From NCBI RefSeq assembly GCF_000813005.1, contig NZ_JSYP01000003.1, positions 248,001 through 312,000 on the forward strand: 64,000 bases of DNA, given 5' to 3'. Source of the DNA: Flavobacterium sp. KMS. Lineage in GTDB: Bacteria; Bacteroidota; Bacteroidia; Flavobacteriales; Flavobacteriaceae. The notes below the pieces were generated by a model, which searched no databases, was not told the DNA's origin, and saw only the letters and a list, made by a program, of their open reading frames with translations. Position numbers and translations under genes: made by a program. Shown here piece by piece: positions 37,117 through 45,895 of the stretch (its first letter is position 1; every line of letters begins with the position of its first letter).

Positions 37117-38262
37117 TTAGTTTTTGGTTATAAAAGCAATATGTGCAGGTATATTTCCTGCTGTAGTTTTCCATTTTAATTTTCCATCGGGTGTAAAGCA
37201 ATAGATATAGCCTGTTACGACATAATTTTGTGCATCGGTGATATAAATTTCTTTGGTTTCGGGATTTACCTGTAGTCCATAAGGAATCATTATTTGTTTA
37301 TCTGTACCGTCAGTGATTATCTTGTCGCTTATTATCTTTTTGGTTTTAGTGTCTAATATTCCGTAGGTTACTTTATTACTATTAGTAAGATAGCTCCACG
37401 ATACACTATAGAAATAGAGTAAATCATCTACTAAACACATTCCTAGAACCGGAATATCGAGTTGCATTTTTTTCTCATCCGTTTTGGTATCAATTACAAA
37501 AAGATTTGATGGTGTATTGTAATAATCTCCTCTGGAACTCACATAAATATCTCCTCTACTGTCTATTTGCATACTGTAAAGATTTATACCTACATCTATT
37601 TTTTTTATTTCGGTAAAAGTTTCAAGATCTATTACAGATACGGTTCTGTCATAATTAGGAACTCTGTAACCTCCAGAGTTTGCCACATATAATTTTCCGT
37701 TACTTACCACCATTTGCTCTGGCTGATAACCTACATTTACTTTTCGTTTTATTTCTAATGATGTGGTATCAATTTCAGCCACAAAACCTATCTCTGCGTT
37801 AGGATCTATGGCTACAGGACCAGAATAGGAACTTACATAGGCTTTGTTTTTGTAAAAAGCTACATATCGGCAGTTAGGAATATCAATTTTTTTGATACGT
37901 TTTGCCGACCATTTATCGATTACTTCAACTTTATTCGAACAGTTTATTACTGCATAAACCTTATTACCATAAATTTTTATATCGTTACCTACGTCACCCA
38001 ATTCTTTTATAACTGTAGGGTTTCGTTCCGAATAAATATCGGTTGTATAGTTTCCGGTTCTATAATTAAATATATCGATGCTTGCCCGGTTCATGCCCAT
38101 ATTTCCTTCGTTAAGCAGATAAAAACCTTCTATCTTACCATCACTTCTTGGTGCAGCAACACTTTTATCCGAAGACGGAAAAATGGTTTCTTCTTCTCTA
38201 CAAGAAACAAAAGCAAGGGCTATAAATAAACCGAGAATTAATTGTGTAGTTATCTTTTTCAT
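37117..38262 (-). CDS. BtuG-like beta-propeller lipoprotein
   Basis: The 381-residue product has an SPII signal (IALAFVSC, Cys20) and a seven-bladed propeller of DUF5074/YncE type with repeated blade words (KVEVIDKWSAKRIKKIDIPN; TVSVIDLETFTEIKKIDVGI; NLFVIDTKTDEKKMQLDIPV). Its start overlaps the stop of the BtuB-like gene as ATGA. Bacteroides BtuG is a surface propeller that grips cobalamin and sits on BtuB, and this gene has that fold, lipid anchor and position. Direct identity to BtuG was not tested. Confidence 0.82.
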   Translation of the reverse strand: MKKITTQLILGLFIALAFVSCREEETIFPSSDKSVAAPRSDGKIEGFYLLNEGNMGMNRASIDIFNYRTGNYTTDIYSERNPTVIKELGDVGNDIKIYGNKVYAVINCSNKVEVIDKWSAKRIKKIDIPNCRYVAFYKNKAYVSSYSGPVAIDPNAEIGFVAEIDTTSLEIKRKVNVGYQPEQMVVSNGKLYVANSGGYRVPNYDRTVSVIDLETFTEIKKIDVGINLYSMQIDSRGDIYVSSRGDYYNTPSNLFVIDTKTDEKKMQLDIPVLGMCLVDDLLYFYSVSWSYLTNSNKVTYGILDTKTKKIISDKIITDGTDKQIMIPYGLQVNPETKEIYITDAQNYVVTGYIYCFTPDGKLKWKTTAGNIPAHIAFITKN

Positions 38263-40307
38263 AGCGCAATACTTATTATAAATTTCATTGTACGTCCCGG
38301 CATCGGATAATTGTATATAACCTCATACTGCTGATTAAGCACATTGTTTAGCTCTATTGTTCCTTTTATTAAATATTTTCTTAAAGCAAAAGACTTTTGT
38401 ACCGCTAAATCGTGTGTGTACCAAGGCTGAATTTCATTGATTTTGATATTGTTGACATTACCATTATATCGTTTTCCTACATAAACAAAACTGTAGTTAA
38501 AATTCCAGGTTTTATAATCAGCATTTAATATCCCAGAGCCACTATGCCACGGAGTATAAGGAATCTGATCTCCGTAAGAAGACAATTCTAAACCTGCAAA
38601 TTTTGTATAATCTCTACTTTCTGAATAAGTGTAGGTAAGATTTGTAGCTAAATTTACATTACCAATATGCATTCCTATATTAAGAACAGATTCTATCCCT
38701 TTTCCTTTTACTTGTCCCATATTTGTCATCATCCAGCGGAATAAATTTCCTGTTGGAGCGGCTACAATTTTATCTTTGGTATTGGTATAATATCCATCAA
38801 CCTGAATAGAAAGTTTGTCTAAAAAAGAATTATTTACAGGTAAATTATAGGTAAACCCAACATCGTACTGGTTCATATATTCGGGTCTCAAAGTACTGGA
38901 TCCGACCATGGTATAATACAAATCATTAAAAGTGGGCATCCTGAAAATACGTTTTGCAAATGCTCGTAAATTAAAATCGTAGTCTTTAAATGGTGTATAA
39001 CCAAGGAATAATGCAGGAGTAAACTCTTTTTTGTCGGGAGCTTTTGCGTTATAGCGCACTTCTTCCTGAACATAAGTACCAACAACACTACCTAAGGCTT
39101 TAAATTGTCCCAGTCTGAAGGAACTTGCCAATGAAAACAATGCTGTATAGCGTTGCGGAAATGAAAATTGAGTTTGTATCCCTTTTCTTGTAGCATTAAG
39201 TTTATTGTATTGAAAATCTGTAGATAACGAAACATCCCATGTTGGTAATATATTGTACATATTTACTGCCGAGAAGTATATTTCCTGTTGGTAATAACTA
39301 TCGTCAGATTGTGCTCCTTCGGTTACTGTTTCTCCTAAAATATGGGTTGTATCTCTGGCAACATAATGCGTGTAATCGTAAGCGTATTTTGCCTTTACCT
39401 GAAATTTGTATTTTTTTGTAAAATCCTTTACTATAGATGCCTGTGTGAAGAAATTTTTGTCGTACTGTCTAAATCCATCAGAAAACTTATTTTCGACAAT
39501 TGCTCCCGGTGCTCCCCTATCCGAGTCATAATAATAAACTTTGGCATCCCAGGAACCGTTGTTTATTTTTCCGTAAAGTCCAGATTCAAATCTGAATGCT
39601 TCAATATCACTATTATGTCTTGTGGCAGTAGTATCGTAGGCTACAGTACCGTCCTGATTGTTTCTTTTGTACCTAAATTTATATTCACCGTTAGATTTTA
39701 TATATTCAGAACTTACGCTCATGCTTACTTTATTGCTTAGCTTTTGTTCCCATCTAAAAGACGGATCAAAATAATTTATGGTCATGGTTTTAAACCGTAC
39801 CAATAAATTAGTTTTTTTATCTCCTTCAAAAACGGGACGTTTAGTTCTTAAATAAATAGTAGATGCTGCTGCAAAGTCTTTTGCAGACTGGAATATTTCG
39901 CTTTTCTGACCGTTATACATGGTAAGAGATTCCATGTCGTCTAGCGAATATTTACCCAAATCAGTAACTCCGTTTTGCGCATTACCTAATTGGATTCCGT
40001 CGTAAAAAACACCTACGTGGTGCGTTCCCATATTACGGACATCTACAGTTTTAAGTCCGCCAAGACCACCATAATCTTTAATCTGGACTCCGGCAAAATA
40101 ACGAAGTGCATCGGCAACATTATGACTGGCTAAATTTTCTAGTAATTTCCCCGAAAGACTTTGCACAGGAATTACTTCCTGGTATGGTTTTGCCTTAAGA
40201 ATTACTTCTTTTAGTTTGCGAATGCTATCATTAGTTGCTTGTGAATGAAGCAAAAATGGAGTAAATAAGATAAAAACGAATAAAAGCTTTTTGTTTGTAT
40301 TATACAT
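38259..40307 (-). CDS. btuB: TonB-dependent cobalamin receptor, BtuB-like
   Basis: The receptor has a plug (LRYFAGVQIKDYGGLGGLKT, then VDVRNMGTHHVGVFYDGIQL) and a barrel of about 540 residues ending KFIISIAL. An upstream in-frame Met exists at 40406, but its extra 33 residues form an odd double hydrophobic start. Met at 40307 gives a normal signal peptide (MYNTNKKLLFVFILFTPFLL) and a 682-residue protein of family length. A cobalamin riboswitch lies upstream on the same strand at 40437-40620. That context, more than the sequence, supports cobalamin as the ligand. Confidence 0.87.
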   Translation of the reverse strand: MYNTNKKLLFVFILFTPFLLHSQATNDSIRKLKEVILKAKPYQEVIPVQSLSGKLLENLASHNVADALRYFAGVQIKDYGGLGGLKTVDVRNMGTHHVGVFYDGIQLGNAQNGVTDLGKYSLDDMESLTMYNGQKSEIFQSAKDFAAASTIYLRTKRPVFEGDKKTNLLVRFKTMTINYFDPSFRWEQKLSNKVSMSVSSEYIKSNGEYKFRYKRNNQDGTVAYDTTATRHNSDIEAFRFESGLYGKINNGSWDAKVYYYDSDRGAPGAIVENKFSDGFRQYDKNFFTQASIVKDFTKKYKFQVKAKYAYDYTHYVARDTTHILGETVTEGAQSDDSYYQQEIYFSAVNMYNILPTWDVSLSTDFQYNKLNATRKGIQTQFSFPQRYTALFSLASSFRLGQFKALGSVVGTYVQEEVRYNAKAPDKKEFTPALFLGYTPFKDYDFNLRAFAKRIFRMPTFNDLYYTMVGSSTLRPEYMNQYDVGFTYNLPVNNSFLDKLSIQVDGYYTNTKDKIVAAPTGNLFRWMMTNMGQVKGKGIESVLNIGMHIGNVNLATNLTYTYSESRDYTKFAGLELSSYGDQIPYTPWHSGSGILNADYKTWNFNYSFVYVGKRYNGNVNNIKINEIQPWYTHDLAVQKSFALRKYLIKGTIELNNVLNQQYEVIYNYPMPGRTMKFIISIAL

Positions 40308-40436
40308 CACTAAATAAATTATAAAAACTTTTCGCGATGTAATAATCAAGAAGCATAATAAGAAAGTCCCGCTATAAAATAACAGGCTAATTTTCTTGTT
40401 CTTCAACTTTATTCCTCGAAAGTTTTAAACTATGTG

Positions 40437-40620
40437 ATTTTGGCAGGTCTCCTGACTTGTTCCATCTTTAAACAACCTTCTCATCCCGAGAATCGGGACA
40501 ATGGCATAAGTAACGTTTAAAGACTTATATAGAACTTACAGTAGCGGGTCTGTTCAGGATTTACACCTGATTCCCTTTTAACTATTTTTCCTTAAATTTT
40601 AAGAAAAAGTAGACCAAAAT
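40437..40620 (-). promoter_or_regulatory. Cobalamin riboswitch
   Basis: The minus strand reads, in order, CCAAAAT-type P1, GGTGTAAATCCTGAACAGAC, CCGCTACTGT, GCCATTG, and GTCAGGAGACCTGCC, the conserved core of cobalamin (B12-box) riboswitches. P1 pairs ATTTTGG (40437-40443) with CCAAAAT (40614-40620). A palindromic side hairpin with CCCGATTCTCGGG sits in a peripheral stem. It should repress the operon from the BtuB-like gene to the DUF4465 gene when adenosyl- or methylcobalamin is plentiful. Confidence 0.95.
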
Positions 40621-40884
40621 TTTGAGCAAATATATAACATAAGTTTATGAAAAAAAGTTCTTATTTAATTTAATTAGAATTAAGACAATAAAATAAGGGC
40701 ATAATCTGCTAATTTGATAATTTTCATTTATATCCAATAAATTTAAAAATATGACAATATATCAGTTTGAAAACTAGACGATTCTTGTAAAAAAACAATA
40801 TCTCGATGTTTCGACATCCATGTGGTTACCTCCTATTTTTTAATAAAATGTAAAATAGTTCATCATTGTTTTTTACATAAAATG

Positions 40885-40892
40885 TATATTTG
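40885..40892 (+). promoter_or_regulatory. Candidate -7 box for the tandem GNAT gene
   Basis: TATATTTG is a perfect match to TAnnTTTG, about 80 bases ahead of the start codon at 40973. A matching -33 TTTG at the usual spacing was not found. Confidence 0.35.
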
Positions 40893-40972
40893 ATTTTCTC
40901 TATTTCAATATTTAGAAAACCTTTATAAATTAGAGAAACTCAATCTTAAACTCAAAAAATTTAGCATAAAAA

Positions 40973-41815
40973 ATGGAAGTAAAAAGTTTAGAAAACATTG
41001 ATATTAAAGATCTATTAGCGGTTATTAATTTATCTTTTTCAGATTATATCGTGCCTTTTAGTCTTAATTTAGAGCAACTTAAAGCTAAGATTTCTGCCGA
41101 AAATATTAAATTAGATTTGTCTATCGGAGTTTATGCCGAAGATAAATTAGTTGGATTTATGCTGCATGCTTTAAATACTACAAACGAAGAATTTGTTGCT
41201 TATAATGCTGCAACAGGAGTTGTTCCAGATTATAGAGGAAAAGGTTTAGTTGGTAAAATGTATGCTATTTTAGTGCCGAAATTAGAAAATCTTGGCGTTA
41301 AGCAAATGGTTTTAGAAGTTATAGAAGGAAATCATCCTGCAATACGAGTTTACGAAAAGATGGGTTATACAATACATAGAAAACTAGATTGTTTTAAAGG
41401 TAAAGTACCGGCATTAGATATAAATCCTAAAGTTGATATAAAGAATCTTAAAGAAGCTCAATGGGAATTGTTTAAATCTTTTTGGGATATAGAACCTTCA
41501 TGGCAAAACGATATTATGGCAGTGAACAATAGTATAGAATTTAGCCAAATTCTTGGAGCTTATATAGATGCTGAATTGGTAGGTTATGCAATATATAATC
41601 CTACATCCAAAAAAATTAATCAAGTAGCTGTAGCTCCTAATTATCGCCGTAAAGGAATTGGTACGAGTTTATTTAATCATATTAACAATGCTGTGGATCA
41701 AAATGAATTATTAGTATATAATGTTCAGAATAGTTCTGCAGAAGCAAAAGGATTTATAAAAAATTTAAATATACCATATACAATTTCGCAATTTGAAATG
41801 AAAAGAAATCTTTAA
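40973..41815 (+). CDS. Tandem-GNAT acetyltransferase
   Basis: The 280-residue protein has two GNAT domains. The first (about 1-145) carries GVVPDYRGKGLVGKMYAI, the acetyl-CoA loop. The second (about 150-280) carries VAVAPNYRRKGIGTSLFNHI. In the shorter second domain the substrate part is compact. It is cytoplasmic and stands alone. Two-domain GNATs often have one working domain; both loops look intact here. Substrate unknown. Confidence 0.85.
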   Translation: MEVKSLENIDIKDLLAVINLSFSDYIVPFSLNLEQLKAKISAENIKLDLSIGVYAEDKLVGFMLHALNTTNEEFVAYNAATGVVPDYRGKGLVGKMYAILVPKLENLGVKQMVLEVIEGNHPAIRVYEKMGYTIHRKLDCFKGKVPALDINPKVDIKNLKEAQWELFKSFWDIEPSWQNDIMAVNNSIEFSQILGAYIDAELVGYAIYNPTSKKINQVAVAPNYRRKGIGTSLFNHINNAVDQNELLVYNVQNSSAEAKGFIKNLNIPYTISQFEMKRNL

Positions 41816-42134
41816 GTAAAAAAGAAATATAAATTTTCGGTTGTAAAATTAATTAGGCAAAAGAATTAGTGACAATTAGTGTAATTCGTGTTTAAAATTG
41901 ATTTATAATATTTGAACCTGGACGAAAGTTTACTAAAATTTGATTTTTTTTTATAATTTTTCAACAGAATTGTATATTTAATTATATCAGTTATTTGAAG
42001 CTGTTTTTTATAAAATTTTAAGTAAGATTATTACTCAACTTAGTCATAAAACTCACATAGTCTGAGTCTTCCATTAGGAAGAACCTATATTTTTTAGTAT
42101 TTTTGCACCCTTTTTTACACAATATAATACAACA
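41816..42134. other. Gap of 319 bases with a -7 box near its end
   Basis: No gene is seen. It contains GAATTAGTG/TAATTCGTGTTT words common between Flavobacterium genes. TATTTTTG at 42098-42105, followed by CACCC, is a good -7 box for the DUF1810 gene 30 bases further on. Confidence 0.45.
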
Positions 42135-42596
42135 ATGGCACATTCAAACAATGATTTAATCCGTTTTTTAGAAGCGCAAAACCAGCTGTATCTTACCGCT
42201 CTTTCTGAAATTAAAAAGGGGAAAAAAGAAACCCACTGGATGTGGTTTATTTTTCCACAAATTACGGGTTTAGGCACTAGCGATACAGCCAATTTTTATG
42301 CTATTACCGATTTAAAAGAAGCTACAGAATTTGCAGCACACCCAATTTTGGGAAAACACCTTGTTGAGATTTCTGAGCTTTTATTGACTTTTAAAATGAA
42401 ATCAGCAGAATCACTTCTGGGAGAGTTAGACGCTAGAAAATTACGTTCTTCGATGACGCTTTTTAGCTTAGTAGAAAACTGCCACCCTATTTTTCAGGAA
42501 ATATTAAATGCTTTTTTCTCAGGAGAACAAGACCCACGCACTTTGACCATTATTAATTCAATTATAGAGCAATCTATTGAAACAACTACGCTGTAA
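42135..42596 (+). CDS. DUF1810 family protein
   Basis: The 153-residue protein has the DUF1810 hallmarks: an opening helix with RFLEAQNQLYLTALSEIKKG, the motif THWMWFIFPQITGLGTSDTA, and later LGKHLVEISELLL. The length is normal. It is cytoplasmic and related to macrodomain-neighbouring proteins of unsettled function. It precedes a bidirectional terminator shared with the convergent toxin/immunity island. Confidence 0.88.
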   Translation: MAHSNNDLIRFLEAQNQLYLTALSEIKKGKKETHWMWFIFPQITGLGTSDTANFYAITDLKEATEFAAHPILGKHLVEISELLLTFKMKSAESLLGELDARKLRSSMTLFSLVENCHPIFQEILNAFFSGEQDPRTLTIINSIIEQSIETTTL

Positions 42597-42628
42597 TTAT
42601 ACAGTAATGTAATAGATTATTTACTCAA

Positions 42629-42677
42629 AAAAAGACACTACATTGTATTTGCTTTCGCAAATCGGTAGTGTCTTTTT
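42629..42677. terminator. Bidirectional terminator at island edge
   Basis: AAAAAGACACTAC and GTAGTGTCTTTTT form a 13-base stem with a 23-base apical part (itself with TTTGC/GCAAA pairing). It ends the DUF1810 gene on the plus strand and the last island gene on the minus strand. Confidence 0.8.
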
Positions 42678-42688
42678 AGTTTTGTTAA

Positions 42689-42970
42689 TTAGTAAAGAAA
42701 TTCATCAATAAATTCGTTTTCTTCATTGATATATAGATAATATGAACTAACATTTACGTCATCATCTTGGTGATGAAGTTCTAATCTTATTTCGATACAT
42801 GGTGTCGGAATGAATTCATGATCAACTAATATTGAGATTGATTTATTTACAATCTTACTTATGTTGTCTAAATATTCTTTATCAATATTATAATAATACT
42901 TAATAGCTAAATTATAAAACTCTTCTTTTTTATCTAATATATCTTTATAGGAATTCATGTTGAGGATCAT
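42689..42970 (-). CDS. Small acidic immunity-like protein
   Basis: The 93-residue product is acidic, with a compact alpha/beta look (EIRLELHHQDDDVNVSSYYL; ENEFIDEFLY). A start at Met5 (42958) is equally good. It has no signal peptide and no known family. Its size, charge and place at the end of the array behind the RHS genes suggest an immunity protein whose toxin partner is lost or lies in the fragment just upstream (43048-43163). Function is inferred from context only. Confidence 0.55.
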   Translation of the reverse strand: MILNMNSYKDILDKKEEFYNLAIKYYYNIDKEYLDNISKIVNKSISILVDHEFIPTPCIEIRLELHHQDDDVNVSSYYLYINEENEFIDEFLY

Positions 42971-43047
42971 TTCTAAAATGTAAATTATTCATTCAATTAG
43001 TAGTAGTTACAATTTCTGAAGTACTAAAATTTATTATTATTGATAAT

Positions 43048-43163
43048 TTATTTTTTTGATCTCTGCATTAGCTCCTCAAAGTACACATTATAATCAAATA
43101 CTTGCTTTACGTTTCTTAATACTATAACAACAATTGGCTTTGTATAAATTGAATAGATTGAGT
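43048..43163 (-). pseudogene. Tail of a lost protein, possibly a toxin tip
   Basis: The minus strand carries an open stretch beginning FNSIYSIYTKPIVVIVLRNV and ending in EELMQRSKK with a stop at 43048-43050. It has protein-like composition and no start. It sits where the C-terminal end of a toxin would lie ahead of an immunity gene, with the next gene starting 78 bases later. It could also be a chance open frame. Confidence 0.35.
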
Positions 43164-43183
43164 TAAATTATTGAAAATTAGTT

Positions 43184-43387
43184 TTAATATATAATTGCTT
43201 TAAAAAAATATATTACTGAAAAAAGCGCAGTTCTTAAAATAATTACCCAATGTTTTACTATACTTAAACGGTTACCCTCTTTTACAAATAGTTCGTTTTT
43301 ACTGTTTTTAAGCCAAAACTTATGAAATTTATAAAAGATAAATGAAAAAATAGCCAAACAAACGCTAATAAGCATGTTATATATCAT
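43184..43387 (-). CDS. Small membrane protein of unknown function
   Basis: The 67-residue product has two hydrophobic segments (about 1-18 and 46-66) separated by a basic loop (NSKNELFVKEGNRLSIVKHW). A decayed relative of its C-terminal half lies at 44696-44800. The position in the array suggests an immunity-type or accessory role, but none is shown. Confidence 0.5.
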   Translation of the reverse strand: MIYNMLISVCLAIFSFIFYKFHKFWLKNSKNELFVKEGNRLSIVKHWVIILRTALFSVIYFFKAIIY

Positions 43388-43476
43388 AAACTTTAATTTT
43401 ATATTACGTAATATTTAGGAAAGGTAAAAATCATCTAACAGATTTCAATAATAGCTATAATTTATGATGTGATTAA

Positions 43477-43785
43477 TTATATGATATCATTTATAAGATA
43501 TATTATACAGCATATGTAAAAAATGAAAGACGGTATTACAAAATAAAAAGCTTTAAGAGGTTTTTTAAATTTATTTTTAAGATAAAATTGAAGCACTTTT
43601 ATTGCTAGTATTAAATTAATAATGAAAAGAGGCAAGTGAAAAAAATAGGATAGTATAACTTTTGATCCTCTAATATAAGTACCATAACTATTAATTCTAT
43701 TATCTATCATAATAATTTCCAAAATTAGAAGGATTATTAGAATAGTAAATGAAATGTAGGAAGTTCTTAGTGTTTTATTTTTCAT
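43477..43785 (-). CDS. Multi-pass membrane protein, immunity-like
   Basis: From Met at 43785 the protein is 102 residues with about three membrane helices (SYISFTILIILLILEII; VILSYFFHLPLFIINLIL; FYFVIPSFIFYICCIIYL). An in-frame Met at 43887 adds 34 residues, but that part is translated from the dispersed repeat at 43826-43916, so the shorter start is preferred. Membrane immunity proteins of this size are common in polymorphic toxin loci. No family was recognised. Confidence 0.6.
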   Translation of the reverse strand: MKNKTLRTSYISFTILIILLILEIIMIDNRINSYGTYIRGSKVILSYFFHLPLFIINLILAIKVLQFYLKNKFKKPLKAFYFVIPSFIFYICCIIYLINDII

Positions 43786-43825
43786 ATAGTTAAATTCCAA
43801 CCTCTTTTGCTTGAATATATACAAA

Positions 43826-43916
43826 TATAACATTGATTTACAATCAGTGTTTACAATAAGAATTAAAATAAAAAAATTCCCGTTCATTAAAACGTGATTT
43901 TATGTAGATCATAATT
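43826..43916 (+). repeat. Island repeat, copy R1 (degenerate)
   Basis: It contains CATTGATTTACAATCAGTG, the hairpin core of the island repeat, followed by an AAAATTAAA-rich stretch and a degenerate CCCGTTCATTAAAACG. It overlaps the 3-prime end of the peroxiredoxin frame and lies upstream of the membrane protein gene. Confidence 0.6.
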
Positions 43917-44546
43917 GTTCAATTAATTCTTGAATGTTTATTCTGTTCATATAATTGGAATCAACAAATTTATAGGTAATACGATAATCGGTATCGATAA
44001 CAAAAACTGCAGGAATAGGTAATTCGTTGTTATCATTATCGTTATAATCAGATAACTTTATTCCTAGGCTGTTGTAAGTAGGAATTACATACTCTTGAAG
44101 TTCAAAAGAAATACCAAGTTGTTTGGCCAAAGCATTATCTTTATCCGTTAATAACTCAAAATCTAGTTGGTGATTATTCTTTAATTCTTTGCTATAATCA
44201 GTTTTTTGCGGAGAGATTACTAACAATTTTGCCTTTCTGCCGACAATCTGTTTTAGGTATCCTGCAATGCTTTCAATTCTAAATTACAATACGGACACCA
44301 ACTGCCTCGAAAAAAAGCTACAATCACTTTCCCGTTTTTAAGAAGCTCTTTTAATTCTATTTTTTCATCATTTGTATTTGAAAGACAGAAATCAGGAAAC
44401 CGTTCGCCTATCTCGATGCTACTCTCTTCAATGCTCTGATCTTTCAATTCCTCTATGGATTTACTAAATATTTCTAAAACTTCTGTCGGAAGCTGTTTTG
44501 CCAAATTTTCATTTAACTCCTCTATCTGTTGCGCTAAAATCTTCAT
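43909..44546 (-). pseudogene. Peroxiredoxin-like gene split by a one-base deletion
   Basis: The first half (44546 to 44253, 97 residues) ends in a thioredoxin-like active site VAFFRGSWCPYCNLELKALQ, then DT and a stop. The second half resumes in another frame at LLVISPQKTDYSKELKNNHQ and runs to QELIEQL. Reading through with one base restored in ACCTAAAACAG would give DTLKQIVGRKAKLLVISPQ without a break. The protein would be an AhpC/TSA peroxiredoxin-like family member of about 212 residues. The change may be real decay or a sequencing error. It is unlike the neighbouring immunity-type genes. Confidence 0.8.
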
Positions 44547-44695
44547 ATTTTGTTTACTATTTCCGCAAAGATTTAAAAGTTAATTCAGAACCGCAATACC
44601 GCATAAAATTGTCCTTATGGGATAAAAAAGTCAATTTTAAGAAAACAAAGGAATTAGTGATATAATAAAAAAATATCAACTGGAATTTTTAACTT

Positions 44696-44800
44696 TTATC
44701 CGATTGCTATGACAAAATTCACTAATGCTGAGATGGCTAGTCCAATTATAATAAGCCAATGTTTAAAAGTGTCAGCGTATGTAATAAGAACGCTTCGGAG
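44696..44800 (-). pseudogene. Decayed relative of the small membrane protein at 43184
   Basis: The minus strand reads VLITYADTFKHWLIIIGLAI, then SALVNFVIAIG and a stop at 44696. It matches in outline the end of the 67-residue protein (VKHWVIILRTALFSVIYFFK). No start was found. It lies in the 289-base gap between the peroxiredoxin gene and the ten-A lipoprotein, and the rest of the gap is non-coding. Confidence 0.45.
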
Positions 44801-44835
44801 AAAAGGATTGTGCTATTGATATACTATCTAAAATA

Positions 44836-45280
44836 TTATCCACCACCATACATATAAATATCTTTAGTCTGAATATCTTTCTCTTTAACAAATTCAACTT
44901 TTTTCTTCATACTACCTAGCACAAAAGTTCCTATATAATTCTGAGGAGGAATCTTCATCCAAAACTTCCCTTTCAAAGTAACTGTTCCGTCATTCTTATT
45001 AATAATATACCAACTACTATCACAATCAATTAATACATAAGAATTGCCGTTGTTATATAAATAACTTTTTGCTCCGGTTCCTATATCACCTTGTATCTTG
45101 ATTTCATAAATATTTTCCTTATTACAAGTTATTAGTAAATAACGATCATATTCTCTCAAAATAGGATTGCTTTTCTCAATCTTAATCTTTATATTTTTTA
45201 AACCAATCTTACCCTCACATTCTATTTTTTTTTTCACAAGAAATAAAAGTTAATATTAAAAAGATAAAGTATTTTTTCAT
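44836..45280 (-). pseudogene. Small lipoprotein, signal and body separated by a ten-A tract
   Basis: From ATG at 45280 the minus strand reads a normal SPII signal, MKKYFIFLILTFISC, then E and a tract of ten A, after which the frame stops. The body (KIECEGKIGLKNIKIKIEK and on to YMYGGG) is open in the next frame from a GTG at 45237. With nine A the two parts join into one lipoprotein of about 148 residues. This could be phase variation by slipped-strand pairing, decay or a sequencing error. The body is beta-rich with no known family and lies where an immunity gene is expected. Confidence 0.7.
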
Positions 45281-45316
45281 TCTAATTAAAATTTATAAAA
45301 GTTAAACCTATTGCTA

Positions 45317-45420
45317 AGATATACGCAACGATAGCGCTGATTTACAATCAGTGCTCACAATAAAAATTAAAAGAAATAGTTTTTGTTTGATAAAACGGAA
45401 ATCATTTACTATACATTCAA
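45317..45420 (+). repeat. Island repeat, copy R2
   Basis: It begins GATATACGCAACGATAGCGC, then TGATTTACAATCAGTG (hairpin core) and an AAAATTAAA stretch, and fades after TTTGTTTGATAAAACGG. It lies upstream of the ten-A lipoprotein. Confidence 0.75.
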
Positions 45421-45500
45421 TTACATCTAATTTTTAAAACGTTATAAGCATAAGATAGTGTATTACTAACCTTGAAACTTGCAACCGGCACAATCTTATT

Positions 45501-45794
45501 TTACAACAATTTACCATTAATCATTCCATTGTATAAATCATTAATTCTAATTGGTGATATTGTTTTTTTTAATGCATTAAAAATTCCAGGCTCAGGATAA
45601 AAATATTTATCAAACTTAAAATCAGTTATATCAACATTAAATTGTTTACTATAATTACAAATAAGTTCAATCCCATCATCTCCTGTAACACCTAATTCAT
45701 CTTCTATCAAAGTATCTTTCTTAATTTCTAAATGAAATTCACCGATTTCTCCTCTGATAAAAGAAATAAGCATTTCAAATTTTAAATCTTCCAT
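45501..45794 (-). CDS. Small protein resembling DUF1493/acyl-carrier-like immunity proteins
   Basis: The 97-residue product opens with LKFEMLISFIRGEIGEFHLE, then DELGVTGDDGIELI and CNYSKQFNVDITDFKFDKYF. The arrangement DELGVTGDDG followed by F-V-D resembles DUF1493-type small proteins, which look like acyl carrier proteins and occur as orphans in toxin/immunity arrays. No Ser for a phosphopantetheine arm is evident at the usual place. It lies after repeat R3. The assignment is by eye. Confidence 0.6.
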   Translation of the reverse strand: MEDLKFEMLISFIRGEIGEFHLEIKKDTLIEDELGVTGDDGIELICNYSKQFNVDITDFKFDKYFYPEPGIFNALKKTISPIRINDLYNGMINGKLL

Positions 45795-45895
45795 TTTGTT
45801 TTTGTTATAAGCTAGAACAGAACTGTTTGTTAATACTATCGCCTCAATAATGCAATAACAAACTCAAGGTTTTACTTTTTAAACTTGATTGTTCA

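Noticed and set aside
39342..39740. 132-codon plus-strand open frame inside the BtuB-like gene
   Set aside because: It lies fully antisense to a well-supported receptor gene and has a Cys/Phe-rich composition typical of shadow frames.
40308..40406. 33-residue upstream extension of the BtuB-like receptor
   Set aside because: It would place two hydrophobic stretches before the plug; the Met at 40307 gives a normal signal peptide.
43786..43887. 34-residue upstream extension of the membrane protein at 43477
   Set aside because: It is translated from the dispersed island repeat and a good start exists at 43785.
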